A DNA stretch of 64,000 bases from assembly GCA_948567375.1 (NCBI GenBank), contig OX419755.1, positions 27,595,001-27,659,000 of the forward strand. The letters run 5' to 3'. The translations under genes and the position numbers were made by a program. This document shows positions 44,226 to 54,639 of the stretch, piece after piece. Numbering within the stretch: the stretch's first letter is position 1; each line of letters begins with the position of its first letter. The DNA comes from Lunularia cruciata. Its lineage: Eukaryota > Streptophyta > Marchantiopsida > Lunulariales > Lunulariaceae. The notes below the pieces were generated by a model. That model saw only the letters and a program-made list of their open reading frames with translations. It was not told where the DNA came from and did not search any database.

Positions 44226-44640
44226 ATATACTAGAGAGCACTTGGGAATTATAGATGTCTTCTCACGTCACCCCCTCTCCTCTCCCTTGTTTCCACACTC
44301 TCCCATAGCTCTAGAGTTGTGAAAGCAACATTCTATGGAAGATCAGTAAAAAATAGGATTAAAGAAGAGAAATAAGCACAACTCAAAATGGCCTATAAAA
44401 ATATAGCAAAAAAAATTTATTTCTTCCCACGATCAGATCAGATGAGATGCATCGTGATCTCATGAATGGAATTCACCATAAACAAAAAAAAATAAGGCTT
44501 TTGAACCTGTTACAAAATTTGCCTTAGTCTGGAGTTCAGGCCCGAAGCACAAAATGTTAAAACTTTCAGGCCAAATTCCCAAGAGCTAAACCAGTATAAC
44601 TTCAATTTGTGGTTTGGATAGGAGGTTCAACCCCAAGTTT
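44226..44640. other. No gene seen
   Basis: Unassigned sequence 5' of LINE copy B; a few CpG such as CTCACGTCACC (44273) and CCCACGATCAGATC (44427). Confidence 0.3.
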
Positions 44641-44930
44641 GGGAATGAGGTTCAACTTAGAAATTTAGATTTTTAGGCTCGGAAGGAGTGGGGCAAAAAT
44701 AATAGAACGTATGTTGTCCAACATAAGCAGGATAATGCTTGACCATGAGCACATCTCTAATTAATCTCTCCTTCACTCCCTCCATGGACAAACTCCATCT
44801 TGCTTCCATCCCCTTGTACTCCTTTCTTATAAAGCAATGCAATGGATTTTTCCTCATCAACATACAAGATTGGAACGCCATCCACGCGTGCAATCTAAAG
44901 GTACATGATACCTTTGTGGGGATTTGAATA
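44641..44930 (-). repeat. Inverted partner of the copia leader region
   Basis: Reverse complement of about 44711-44800 matches 45750-45845 closely: AGTTTGTCCATGGA, GTGAAGGAGAGAT, GAGATGTGCTCA, GGTCAAGCATTAT and TGCTTATGTT occur in both in the same order. A 78-codon minus frame (44657-44893) runs across it and further upstream (HAWMAFQSCMLMRKNPLHCF) without a known domain. It contains CACGCGTG near 44883. It may be a second copia-family fragment or the source of sequence carried by the element. Confidence 0.65.
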
Positions 44931-45471
44931 TCAATTTTGACCGCTCATCGGACCAAGCTATGTGTCAAAAAGGTTGATCTATTTTGTTACAATGAATGTA
45001 TTATGAACAAACCATCATCTTAAATATTTTATGAATGTATCACAAAATATTCAGTTTGTGAAATTAATTTTTTTGTATTTAATTTTCTTATATTACTTTG
45101 ATTTCCTAGTTTTGAAATTTTTGTAGTTATGGTTCATTAACTCAAATTAAAGATAAAAATAAACTCAAATTAAAGATAAAAATAAGGTTCTTGCAGAGTT
45201 AACTACAATATGTTTTTCTTGTATAAAATAATATCTATAATTGACAATCAATATAAATGTATGGACAAATACTTGGTCAACTTGTATAATTGTGATTCAA
45301 TTAAGATGATTTATCTTTATCTTTCTTTCTTTCTTTCTTTCTTTATAAAATAATTAGCATCATAAAAGGCTATGAAATTTTGCTTGATATTGATTTAATA
45401 TCTGTTAATTTGATCAATGGGTTAAAAACATCTTTAATTATTCTAATTAACTTATGTAGACTCATGACAAA
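44931..45471. other. AT-rich spacer with short tandem repeats
   Basis: AAATTAAAGATAAAAATAA occurs twice in tandem (45142-45184; 23-bp period), and a (CTTT)n microsatellite lies at about 45321-45346. No gene. Confidence 0.6.
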
Positions 45472-45745
45472 TGTAAGAGAACTTAGTTTATGTCTTGAGT
45501 TAAGATCTCTAGGATACTTTGAGTCAACCTAATCTTTAAACTACATAACCAATGTGAGCTAATATCAATCCAATAGGATTAGGATTTCCATGTTATTCTC
45601 ATTCCTATATATATATCAAGGCATAAAACCTCCCAATATCACTCTCTTATTTATATCCTTCTCTACTTGCTTTTCTCTATCTATTTTTGGAGTAAATGTT
45701 TGTTTATAGCAATTTCTTTAGAGCAAGAGAGAACAAAGATCCCTA
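45472..45745 (+). repeat. 5' LTR of copia element (approximate)
   Basis: Starts TGTAAGAGAACTTAG if the spacing to AGGATTTCCATGTTATTCTC matches the 3' LTR. It contains CCTATATATATATC, a possible TATA region, near 45605. The ends are approximate. Confidence 0.6.
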
Positions 45746-46379
45746 CTCATAGGAGCAAGATGTAGTTTGTCCATGGAAGAGTGAAGGAGAGATCAATTGG
45801 AGATGTGCTCAAGGTCAAGCATTATTTTGCTTATGTTTGATGATACAAGTCCCATTATTGCAAAGTCAAAATCTTTGAATGCAGTTTTAGAGTCCAAAAT
45901 CATTATTTTAATACTAGATTAGGAAAAAATGAAGTGTAAATATGAGTGTGCTAACCCTTTAAAATTTTAAAAAGATGGAAAATCAAGTGGGTGCTACACT
46001 CCTATCAAGTGCTCATGCAAGTTCTAGGTGGATTTATCGGTTCTGGGAGTGTTTATTCTTTATGTTAATTGCACTTTTCTTCTCTACATAGTTTTTGGAG
46101 ATCAGTTTTTTGTTCTAGATGTTAGAGAGGGATTATCCTTGCTTTCAGTTTGAAGACATTATATTTCTACACCATTTTTCTTGAGCAATTTATTATCTAT
46201 GTATATGACATTTTTTGAATTGGGTAAGACTATTGTTTGTGCTAGCAACTACCGCATAGTTTGGGACATTGATCACTAGGAGAGAAACTCAACAAAAGCA
46301 ATTAAAATTTTGGCAATTTTAGATGAAGACTTTTCATCAAGTGCTTTGGAACTCTCTCTTTTTTTTTATTGAGGAGGAG

Positions 46380-47070
46380 GTTTAACTAGTCCTAGACCAA
46401 ACCAGCAAGGAGTCAAAAGAGAAACTTAAGCAATGGAAGAAATTATCATTCCAAGCCATCCACTACATTGCACTTATTGTCACAATGTCATATCCAAGAT
46501 CATGACTTGCACAAGAAATTTGAGGATGTATTGAGGAGTTAATTCCAATCAAGAAATAGAAGCAAGGAAGTTGCAATTTTTGTAGCAGTTTAACATTGTC
46601 ATGAAACAATAGATATTATGACAACCAAGTGAAGCAACTTATAGATCAATTGAAGTTATCAAGATAGACATTTATTGGAAAGTTTCAATAGGTGCTACAT
46701 TTGAAAGGATTGCCTAGCAGATACAAGTAGTTCATCACATTGGTTTCAACCTCTTTCATGTTTTGAAGAAGTTGTTCATTTGATGTTAGAAGAAAGATTC
46801 AATTAATTGGTAGTAATTGTACTTTGTCTAACCAACAAGAAGGTGTTTTCTATGGTAGAGGATTTTGAGGCAAAGATCATGGCAAAGGTATTGGATATAG
46901 AGGTTACCAAAAGAGGCATATGGATGTCACAATTAGCAATAACATTAGTAATGGCAGCAATAACAAAACAACAAGCAAGTTTTTTTGAAAGAGACATTTT
47001 GACCAAAACTTGCAACTATTGCAAGATACAAAACACTATAGAAAGATTGCTACAAGCACTAGAATGATCA
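46380..47070 (+). pseudogene. gag: Copia gag remnant
   Basis: LLKGLPSRYKQFITLVSTSF-type sequence (about 46690-46765, with a TAG) is the conserved copia gag block LxxLPxxYxxF. GKDHGKGIGYRGYQKRH (about 46870-46925) is the Gly/Arg-rich spacer. CNYCKIQ (47011 on) with KHYRK in the next frame is a decayed CX2CX4HX4C zinc knuckle. Gag makes the particle. Confidence 0.75.
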
Positions 47071-47095
47071 AAAGGGAAAAAACCAATATAGCTAC

Positions 47096-47420
47096 ACAAC
47101 ATTGAAGATTGGTTGTTGATGGTCACAGCTAGAACTATATTGCATTTTACTAAAAATTGGATTGAATAATCAACTTTAGAGCTACCAAATAATCCCACCT
47201 AATGAGTGGTTCAATTCATTTTAGCCTATAGAGACTCCATGGTTTATGGTGATAGGAAATGGCACAAAGTATTAGATCTAGCACAAGGGTAACATTCCAT
47301 TAGATATTCCATCTTCAAAGCTTTCAAGCATAGGCAATGTCTTACATATACCCACATTAACTAGAAATTTGTTATTTGTAAGATAAATGGTTGACTAGGT
47401 TAGAGGTATGCATTCAATAA
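47096..47420 (+). pseudogene. Copia protease and pre-integrase remnant
   Basis: GDRKWHKVLDLAQG (about 47240-47285) followed by SSKLSSIGNVLHIPTLTRNL-like sequence in a second frame (about 47305-47365) matches the end of copia proteases (GxVxxVPxLxxNL). The catalytic DSGA block is not readable. Confidence 0.65.
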
Positions 47421-47689
47421 AGACTATTGATTTAAAGATGGAGATAAGACTATCATAGCTTGGGAAGCAATAATGGTAGGCTATTTCAACTACATGTTTG
47501 TTGCACCTAGGTTACAAGTTGCAATGTCTAGATAAAGCAGATTAGTTGTGGATTAAATATTTATATTTGGTATAAGACAATCATAGCTTGGGCCGGCAAT
47601 AGTGGTGGGTTTTTTAAAGTAGATGTTGTTGCACCTAGGTTAAAAACTACAATGTATGGATAGAGTGGATCAGTTGTAAATCAAATATT

Positions 47690-48519
47690 GATATTTGGCA
47701 TAAGCAAGTTAGGCATATAAAATTTTAGAGGTTGAAATGCCTTCAAATTTCAGACCTTGTGATAAGATTACACATTCACCTACAATAATCCTTGTGGATC
47801 CAACTCAATATTTGGTTACATAGCTACAAAATCCTTTAAGGAATCAAGTAGGAGAGAAGAAGCTACTTATGCCTTATGCATATTGATGCATGGATTGCAT
47901 CTCATTCAAGCATGATTGGTTTTTAGTGATCATATCCTTGATTGAAGATTTTCTTGCTATACTCAGATTTACTTCTGAATGAGACATCTTTAGAAGTTCT
48001 AGCAACATTCTAAACTTTCAAAAATTTGGTGGAGAAACAATCTAGAGGATCCACCCTCTACTTGAGATCAAATGGAAGAGTTAAGCTCATATCTAGAAAT
48101 TTTGATGCCTATTTGCATGATGAAGGCATCTAGCAACAAAAGACTAGCAACTACAACCATAAAAAAATGTAGTTGCAAAATGGAAGAATCATCACATCGC
48201 TAAAGCTATGCATGTTATTTTTGATATAAGAATTTTCCCTATACTATTGGCAAAAGCAATGGCTACAACGTTATATTTGATGAACCAAATTCCTATTGGA
48301 GCGGTTCATAATCAAACACCGTTGGAAGTCTTTACAAACTATAAACCAAACTACTCCTTTTCCAAGGTTTTTGGATGCATTTGTTTTATTTTCATACCTA
48401 AAAATAAAGATATGAAAATAGATCTAAAAGAAAATAAATTTATCTTCCTTGGATATGCATTAGATTTGAAAGAATATAGATGTTTTAATCTTCCTTCAAA
48501 GTATTTTTACATTAATTAA
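47690..48519 (+). pseudogene. Copia integrase remnant
   Basis: IWHKQVRHIKF-like sequence near 47695 marks the zinc-binding start (HxxxxH). LRSNGRVKLISRNFDAYLHD (about 48062-48122) stands where copia has LRSDNGGEF, so the second core Asp reads as Ser/Asn here. The final 103-codon run (48208-48519) is open: ILLAKAMATTLYLMNQIPIG, PLEVFTNYKPNYSFSKVFGC and DLKENKFIFLGYALDLKEYR are the standard integrase C-terminal blocks. It joins cDNA to target DNA. Confidence 0.85.
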
Positions 48520-49034
48520 GATTTTTTTTTTACAAGCTAAAATCTTGGTTTGCACCAAGTGATACCTCAAATTTGCAATAGTCTCCTAACTCTAGTCCAA
48601 GGAGTCTATCCATTCTATTCCCAATGGGTGTACAGATAGTGATGGTTCAAGAGAAATAGTCAATTCTAGAACATAGATTGTTCTTCTTGGAGCTACTATT
48701 ATTATAGTCCACCTAGCGTAATCTAGCTAGTCTTTTGTAAGTAGGGGAGCTGATGAGAGAGTATTTCTATATCATATACTCTCTTCAATGTCTTCATCAT
48801 GTTAGATGGATAAACATCCTTTGGACATACTCTTATAACATGGTACAGTATGTTAGATTGGCTACAAGGAGAGATGACTAGTGTACAAACTATGCCTTTC
48901 ACTCAATATTAGTTTGAAATAGTGTGTCATCTTATTCATTGTTTTATGCATGAAGGTTTTCTTATTGATCACCATGCTTATTTGACTTATGGTTTGTAGA
49001 GTTTTTTATCAATGAAATGATGTTTGGTGTGTTC

Positions 49035-49825
49035 TTTGGCAGTATGTCATGAACATGCTTGAGAAGTTTGGTATGGTTAGTTGGAAACAGTTTGCCACTT
49101 CTTTTGAGCAAGGTCTAAAGCTAAGCGGTGAGCATGCATAAGATGATCCCTATGTGTATATAGAGATGGTAGGGAGTCTTATCTATTTGACTATTAATAG
49201 ACCAAATTTAAGCTATGATGTTTGAAAAGTTAGTCAATTCATGTAGCCGACACAACGGCCATACTTGGAGGTGGTCATCATGGTGTGAAGTTCATAATTT
49301 AGTTTGGACTTCAGTAGACATATTGTGGTCCCTTGATTCTTCATGGTTATACATATAATATTTGGGCAACAAGTGCACCATTAAGAGATCAACATCAAGG
49401 TATACCTTTATACGTGGAATTGGTACAATGAGATGTGCTTCTAAGAGATAACTTGCTTTTGCTTTATCCTTAAATGAAGCAAAGTATTGTGGAGCTACAA
49501 ATGCAACATGTGAATCTTTGGTTCCAAATTTTGCTTCCAAATATTGGTGGTAATGTAGAATGTTCTAATCATATTTTATCTATACCTATAATATTAGTGG
49601 AGTTAAGTTAGTTAGTAATCCAATGTTTCATGCAAGCACAAAACGCATTGAGCTGCACTATCACTTTGTTACAAAAAAGGTCCTTGCATGATAGATTAAT
49701 CTCAGATATATTAACATAAGAGAACATATTGTTGATATTTGCACAAAAGCAATCCTTAGAGATAAGTGTGATGCCTTTAGATATTATGTAGGAGTACAAG
49801 ATTTTGAGTACAGCTTCAAGAGGAG
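49035..49825 (+). pseudogene. Copia RT end and RNase H remnant
   Basis: YVMNMLEKFGMVSWKQFATS (about 49047-49105), then VYIEMVGSLIYLTINRPNLS (about 49154-49215) is the MVGSLxYLxxTRPDI block. RSTSRYTFIRGIGTMRCASK (about 49384-49445), ALSLNEAKYCGATNATCES (about 49465-49515), NPMFHASTKRIELHYHFVTK (about 49619-49678) and INIREHIVDICTKAI (about 49708-49752) follow. This is the copia RNase H with its usual C-terminus, in changing frames. The LTR begins inside the end of this frame, which is normal. Confidence 0.85.
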
Positions 49826-50084
49826 TGTTGATAGACCTCCAAGCTTAGACAGATCAATGGAAAATACACCACCCAAGTTGTTTAAGATAGTTATGTATAG
49901 CTAATACAATTAGGTTCTAAGCTTAATTACATATTAAGGTTTCCTTGTTATTCTCATCCACCTTGTGTATGAGAGAGTCAAGCTTTCCAACTCATTCTCT
50001 TGTTTACATCTTTTATTATTTGCTTTTCTTTCCTTCTCGTCTTGGAGTGAATCCTTATCTCTCATGCTCTCTACAAGTTCTTCA
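49826..50084 (+). repeat. 3' LTR of copia element
   Basis: Starts TGTTGATAGACCTCCAAGC right after the RNase H end and contains CTTGTTATTCTCATCC and TTATTTGCTTTTCTTTCC, shared with the 5' LTR. It probably ends at a TTCA near 50084. Confidence 0.7.
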
Positions 50085-51650
50085 CTCAAGATATGCAATA
50101 TTGAAATTTAAAAGTAAATTCAATTTCAATAAATTAACTACCATACGAAATTTATTATTACCTTTTCCTTAAGAATATAAATATACAAGAACACAATATG
50201 CAAATTTTACTCAAAGTGAGAAAAAACACAGCTCTCATCATGTGAAAGAATGTTACATATAGATAAAAATGTATTCTATTATATTAAAGGATGGTAATTT
50301 AGTTTTTTGATGATCATATTACATTCATATAAACCTCCTTTGAAAGAAATATATAATTTACATGTGAATTAAGAAATTAAAATTATTCTAATGATAAATT
50401 CTGCTTAAATTTTATCAAGAAGTGATAAAAATCATATGTAACAAGCTATTTCAATTACTCATAATATATAATCATATAACTCAAATTATTGGCTTAAAAA
50501 ATGGGATTAAAGAACTTTGTCAAAAATATTTGCTCTATTCTATTATATAAGGAATTTAATTTAACTTTGCCATGTCTCTAAATAATTCTATTGTAATCAT
50601 AAATGATCCTTAACACTCAAGTCATTTATTTTTTAGTGATTGGATCCTCATTTTTTCTTTAAATTATTCATGTAGAAATAATTTACTCACACTCTAAGTA
50701 TAAACAAAGAGTTCCGATCTTCAACATATCTGCTAGAATTATGATAACCAGGCAAGTAGTACTCGTCTGAAAATTATTGAACTCCTCTGGAAAATTCTTT
50801 ACATATTGAACTGCTGCACAGAATTATTTCTATCACTCAGAAAAATATTAGATCATAGAAATAGAAAATTTTATTATTTATATAAATAATAAATTATCTA
50901 TCACATATGCTAACCTTTAATTTTTCTGAAATTTGTGATAAAAATATCAATTTAGAAACATGTATGTAGTTTAAGATTAATATAAAATACATAAGATGAT
51001 TTCTTTTCAAGAAACAGAACTCTTAATTAAATACGGTCATATAGATATGTAAAGTGAAAAGAATAAAACTTCTATAATTATTATCACTATGCATGCATTT
51101 TTATTAAAAAGAGTTGAGGGGCATTGACCTGTTTAAGTTTTGCCAAGTTAGACACCATCGAAACCCTGAATTCTTACTTACATCTATGCAAACATCTATC
51201 TGGATTTCCATTATAATAAAACTCTCATGTTCCATAAATGCTAGTGTATTGATCGTGAATAAACCTTCCCCTTTAACACCGTCAATAGCGCTCACTAAAC
51301 ACGCCTTTGAAAATTAATCCATAGGTCAGACTGGAGCATCACCATGAAACTAGCTCAGGTCGTGGTACAAAGATACTAAGCTTAGCTAGGCCAAGGGACC
51401 TTAAAGTCATTTGCAGATATTATGATACTAATTTCGATGATTTTCACTTGTTCGACTTCTTTTCATTAAATGCTTACATAATTAGGAAGAAGGTCCGACA
51501 AGCGGGATCTTTTTCCTTGTCAACCGTGAGCGAAGAAAGACACACAGTAGTTTGAAGTGAAAATCATTAATTTAATATATTCCTAAATATAAGAGAAATA
51601 ATGGGGAGATTTCATGCTTGCATACACCACGTTTGTATTATTTTTATTTT
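50085..51650. other. AT-rich, no gene seen
   Basis: Strongly AT-rich to about 51100. After that the composition becomes more mixed, with a few CpG (CACACGCCTTTGAAA-like sequence near 51298, CAAGCGGGATC at 51499). The 67- and 63-codon frames on opposite strands at 51104-51317 overlap each other and have no domain. Confidence 0.4.
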
Positions 51651-51691
51651 GGTTTTTCCATTTGAATTTCTTTTTATACTGATAAATCTCT

Positions 51692-51721
51692 CACGTCTGT
51701 GAGCATATGCTCACAGACGTG
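51692..51721. repeat. Perfect 30-bp palindrome
   Basis: The half-site CACGTCTGTGAGCAT is followed at once by its exact reverse complement, with no spacer. Both ends contain ACGT cores (CACGTC / GACGTG) of the kind bound by plant bZIP factors. It could form a cruciform, or be a remnant of a foldback element. Confidence 0.95.
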
Positions 51722-51789
51722 GATTTTTACTAATTATCCTCGCCGCTGAGAGTTTACAAATTAGGAATGTCAAAAGTTTCTACGAAAAC

Positions 51790-51823
51790 CATTGACATTT
51801 TAGAAACTTCTAAAATGTCAATG
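51790..51823. repeat. 15-bp stem hairpin with TCAATG repeats
   Basis: CATTGACATTTTAGA (51790-51804), a 4-nt loop AACT, then the exact complement TCTAAAATGTCAATG (51809-51823). Two further TCAATG units follow directly. A perfect stem with a short loop could be a terminator-like or foldback structure; no promoter or gene is tied to it. Confidence 0.9.
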
Positions 51824-51844
51824 TCAATGTCAATGGTCCAATTT

Positions 51845-52303
51845 TTAATACAGTTTTCTCTAGGTCCGTGTAAACTTTACCTTTTCGACAGCGCCCGGTT
51901 TTAACGTATTCGAGACAGAAACGATTGTTAATTACGGAAGATGTTGCATCTGGCTCTAATTAGCATGTGGAGCTTTGTGTTTCGATAAGTTTCGCTCTTA
52001 AGAATTGTTTCTGATGAAATTCGTAATTTTCTAATCCCCTTATGATACTGTACTTTGTTTCAAGTCGTAATCTGTTGTCCATGGCTTGTGGGTTCTTGCT
52101 ACACGCCAAGATTCATCACTCTCCTCATTTCCTGCAGACATTTGGTAAACTGCAACAAGGTTGTGCGTGTGCCCCAAAGACCATCACACTTAGACTTTAA
52201 TCTTTCCCAACGCTGGGTAGTGGTCATCCACGGTTGGGCGCCTCGAAATAGAGTTCTCCGAGAGGCTCCGAGAGCTCAATTCAAGTATGGGATCTATATG
52301 TAA
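51845..52303 (+). other. CpG-keeping segment with an 82-codon open frame
   Basis: CGACAGCGCCCGG, ACGTATTCGAGAC, TACGCC and GGTTGGGCGCCTCG contrast with the CpG-poor repeats around it. The frame 52055-52303 ends QRWVVVIHGWAPRNRVLREA and lacks an ATG at its start. An acceptor-like TTTCCTGCAG lies at about 52128-52137. I do not recognise the product. It may be a host exon, 5' region or unrelated low-methylation DNA. Confidence 0.3.
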
Positions 52304-52308
52304 TTTTT

Positions 52309-52985
52309 TTAAGAGGACCACCACGTAGAAAAAACGGAGGATGGGAAGTCCCCGTCAAACTGTACAAGGGAGGAGACAAGAAAGGTAACATGGGGCTAAG
52401 CCCCAATAGAGTCTATATGAGACATATGCCCTACTGCACTTAAGATATTAGAGCTATGCAAGTCATATAATTTACACATAATTGGAGCATATGCAGAAAT
52501 ATCACCTAATGTGATTGCTCTTCTATGGATTGCACCAACCACCGCACTCTGTAGAGCAATGGACACACGCTATCTAAAATATACTACAAAATATGAGAGT
52601 GGTACCCCTTGGCCCCTAACATGATAAACTCTCGTGCACTCCCTGACAAATGTGTCAACATCGTGTCCATAGCTCCATATAACTCCAAGGCTAGAAGAAC
52701 AAAGAGATGACCTCGCTACATGCCCCTATACTTGGAGACCTTGCGACCTGTTGTTGCACTCGCCGCCCATCCTGGGAGATGGGTAATCATTCTCTCCGAA
52801 ACTGTATCTCCCGTAGGGTCCGTAACCACGACATTCGCTACTGTCACCCGATCATCTCAGACCAAGTATAAATCTGCCTTGACACGTGCGTATGTAAAGT
52901 ATACGAACACTCCCTCCAAGCCAAGTATCCACTCTTTCGTGCCATAGCAAACACTATGTCCCTAATAGCATCATGGGTAACTATC
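52309..52985 (-). mobile_element. LINE-like copy C, 5'-truncated 3' end
   Basis: Matches copy B from its 3' end to about 41275 and then stops, so only the last 0.68 kb is present. The 3' border on the minus strand is GGTCCTCTT followed by a short A run. The hairpin GGGGCTAAGCCCC is intact at 52391-52403. It retains the C-terminal endonuclease-like region in broken frames, with more CpG than copy A. This is the normal outcome of incomplete target-primed reverse transcription. Confidence 0.85.
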
Positions 52986-53029
52986 CATATGTATATTAGT
53001 TTATTTTATATGGACACGTATACAATGGA

Positions 53030-53130
53030 CAAAGGCAAACACATGAAAGATGGGAAGACTCTTATCAAACAGTACAAGGGAGAGACAAAAGAGGACGGGG
53101 CTAAGCCCCAATAGTACAGAAATCTGCCCT
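53030..53130 (-). mobile_element. LINE-like copy D, 3'-end fragment
   Basis: GATGGGAAGACTCTTATCAA, ACAGTACAAGGGAGAGACAA and GGGGCTAAGCCCCAATAG follow the order of copy C. Only about 100 bp of the 3' end remain. Confidence 0.75.
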
Positions 53131-53689
53131 CTTAAACACATAAACTAATTGTTCCATTTCTTGTATGACTATAAACCCGCCTAGGACGTTTCAGATTTCA
53201 GATATAATTTTATGGGTATACACGCGCCTCGAGATTTAACTACCTTTTAACGGTATAGAACCGATAGTCGTAAAATGCTCTGGATAACCTAAAAGGTGAT
53301 CCGTAACCCTTTCCGGCCATGGGTCTTCACTCGTAAAATGTCTCGGGTTTCCTGTAAATTCTATATCTATATGCGATACTTAAGACTTACCATGTAATTT
53401 CATCTTAGATCACTTAAAATTATATTAATCATATACCTGACCCTTAAATGAACTTTTTGTATGTCAGTTTTATCTTTAAAGCTCAAATTTGTGTGTTCTA
53501 AATCTACAATCTCATAGTTTGTTAGGAAGTTTCACCTGATTCTAGCTAGCTTGTGCTCTTATACATCTTCTCTTGTGGATTTGAATCTCAACTTCTATTC
53601 TAAAGTTTTATTTCTTAGGACTTTCTAGATTCGTGCTAAAATCTCAAGAAAATATCAGGAAGTGAGCGAAAACGTGAATGGAATAATCT
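53131..53689. other. No gene seen; CpG kept
   Basis: ACGCGCCTCGAG, AACCGATAGTCG, TTTCCGGCCATGG and TGTCTCGGG lie within 53220-53350. No frame with a known domain. It is bounded by LINE fragments D (minus) and E (plus), which are inverted relative to each other. Confidence 0.35.
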
Positions 53690-53810
53690 AAACCCCATGC
53701 CATTCTAACTCATATATCTTAGGTGTAGTAGGGCAGATTTCTCATTTCAACTCTATTGGGGCTTAGCCCCATTTTACCTATTTTTGTCACTTGATAGGTT
53801 CTTAGTGTTT
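53690..53810 (+). mobile_element. LINE-like copy E, 3'-end fragment
   Basis: The reverse complement of copy C is followed here through TAGTAGGGCAGATTTCTCAT, GGGGCTTAGCCCC (53759-53771) and TTTTTGTCACTTGATAGG. Orientation is opposite to copies B, C and D. Confidence 0.72.
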
Positions 53811-53879
53811 TCTCTAACTCAAATAATCTAATAATAACAATAGAGACTTTCAATAAAATAACCTATGAAACTCCCACCT

Positions 53880-54098
53880 ACCTCCCATGTCAACTGTTGG
53901 CGGACTCGTTTCCATCAACATATCCGGATCAAATTGCTTCATCCTACAAGCAAGAGTCAATAAGAGATACTTGCAAGTTTGTCCAACAAAGAAATGACAT
54001 GATTTACGGTGCAGTAGTTCACTTGCTAAGAACCTAGGTATAAGTAAACAACCGTATTCAGGCCCACGGATGCGGACTACCCATGTGCTCCAAGACAA
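53880..54098 (-). other. Possible host exon remnant, minus strand
   Basis: An 82-codon minus-strand frame covers 53850-54098. Within it CTTGCTTGTAG (acceptor-like) precedes GATGAAGCAATTTGATCCGG, and GGGAG precedes GTAGGTGGG (donor-like), bounding a possible 62-nt exon that encodes FDPDMLMETSPPTVDMGG. CpG is better kept than in nearby repeats. I do not recognise the peptide. The splice sites are short matches, so this is weak. Confidence 0.25.
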
Positions 54099-54109
54099 AC
54101 ATCTCCAGA

Positions 54110-54639
54110 AAATAATTATACCACTTTTGTACTTTATTTAAATCATAAATATTTATCCTTATATCCCGAAATTTCATATTTCAAATCAAATGAGCAGTTG
54201 ATGAGCTTATTGAGTACATGTAAGAGAAAAATGCCATCTTCGCAATAGGATTTCCCTTGTATATACTCCCGTTTTAGTTTCCTCGTCTTTGTGGTCTTGG
54301 AAAGCCGATAGACCTTGGAGGTGAATTAAAGAACAAATATGTATTAAGAAGCTGAATGTTGGTATTGATCAAGAAGAGAGAATACGGACCTCATAAAAAT
54401 TCTCTAAGGACTAAGAGTCATTTCATCAAGGAATCAAGAAAGCAACAACAACTAATCCAAGTGCACATCACTTTATTCACCAATTTCTTTGAATAAATGA
54501 AGAAGCACTTTGAATACTAAACCTAAATAATCACAATAATTCAAGAATTTCCAAGAAGGAATTTAAAACAATGCACTATCCATGATTGGGAAAACAAAAA
54601 TGTACTAACTAACTATACTTTTGAGTCACTAATGGTCAT
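54110..54639. other. No gene seen
   Basis: AT-rich, with no frame or repeat partner recognised. Confidence 0.3.

Larger units (their letters stand above)
45472..50084 (+). mobile_element. Ty1/copia retrotransposon, RT largely deleted
   Basis: Plus-strand element of about 4.6 kb with two diverged LTRs, gag, protease, integrase and RNase H in the copia order (integrase before RT/RNase H). The LTRs share TTTCCNTGTTATTCTCAT, CTCTNTTNTNTATC-like and TTGCTTTTCT segments in order. Only about 0.5 kb separates the integrase end (about 48520) from the RNase H-side block at 49035, where about 0.8 kb or more of RT is expected, and no YVDD block can be read. RT has therefore been lost. All coding parts have stops. 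Flanking duplications could not be shown because the 5' boundary is uncertain. Confidence 0.85.

Noticed and set aside
45321-45346. CTTT microsatellite as a possible regulatory tract
   Set aside because: Simple repeat in AT-rich spacer with no gene nearby.
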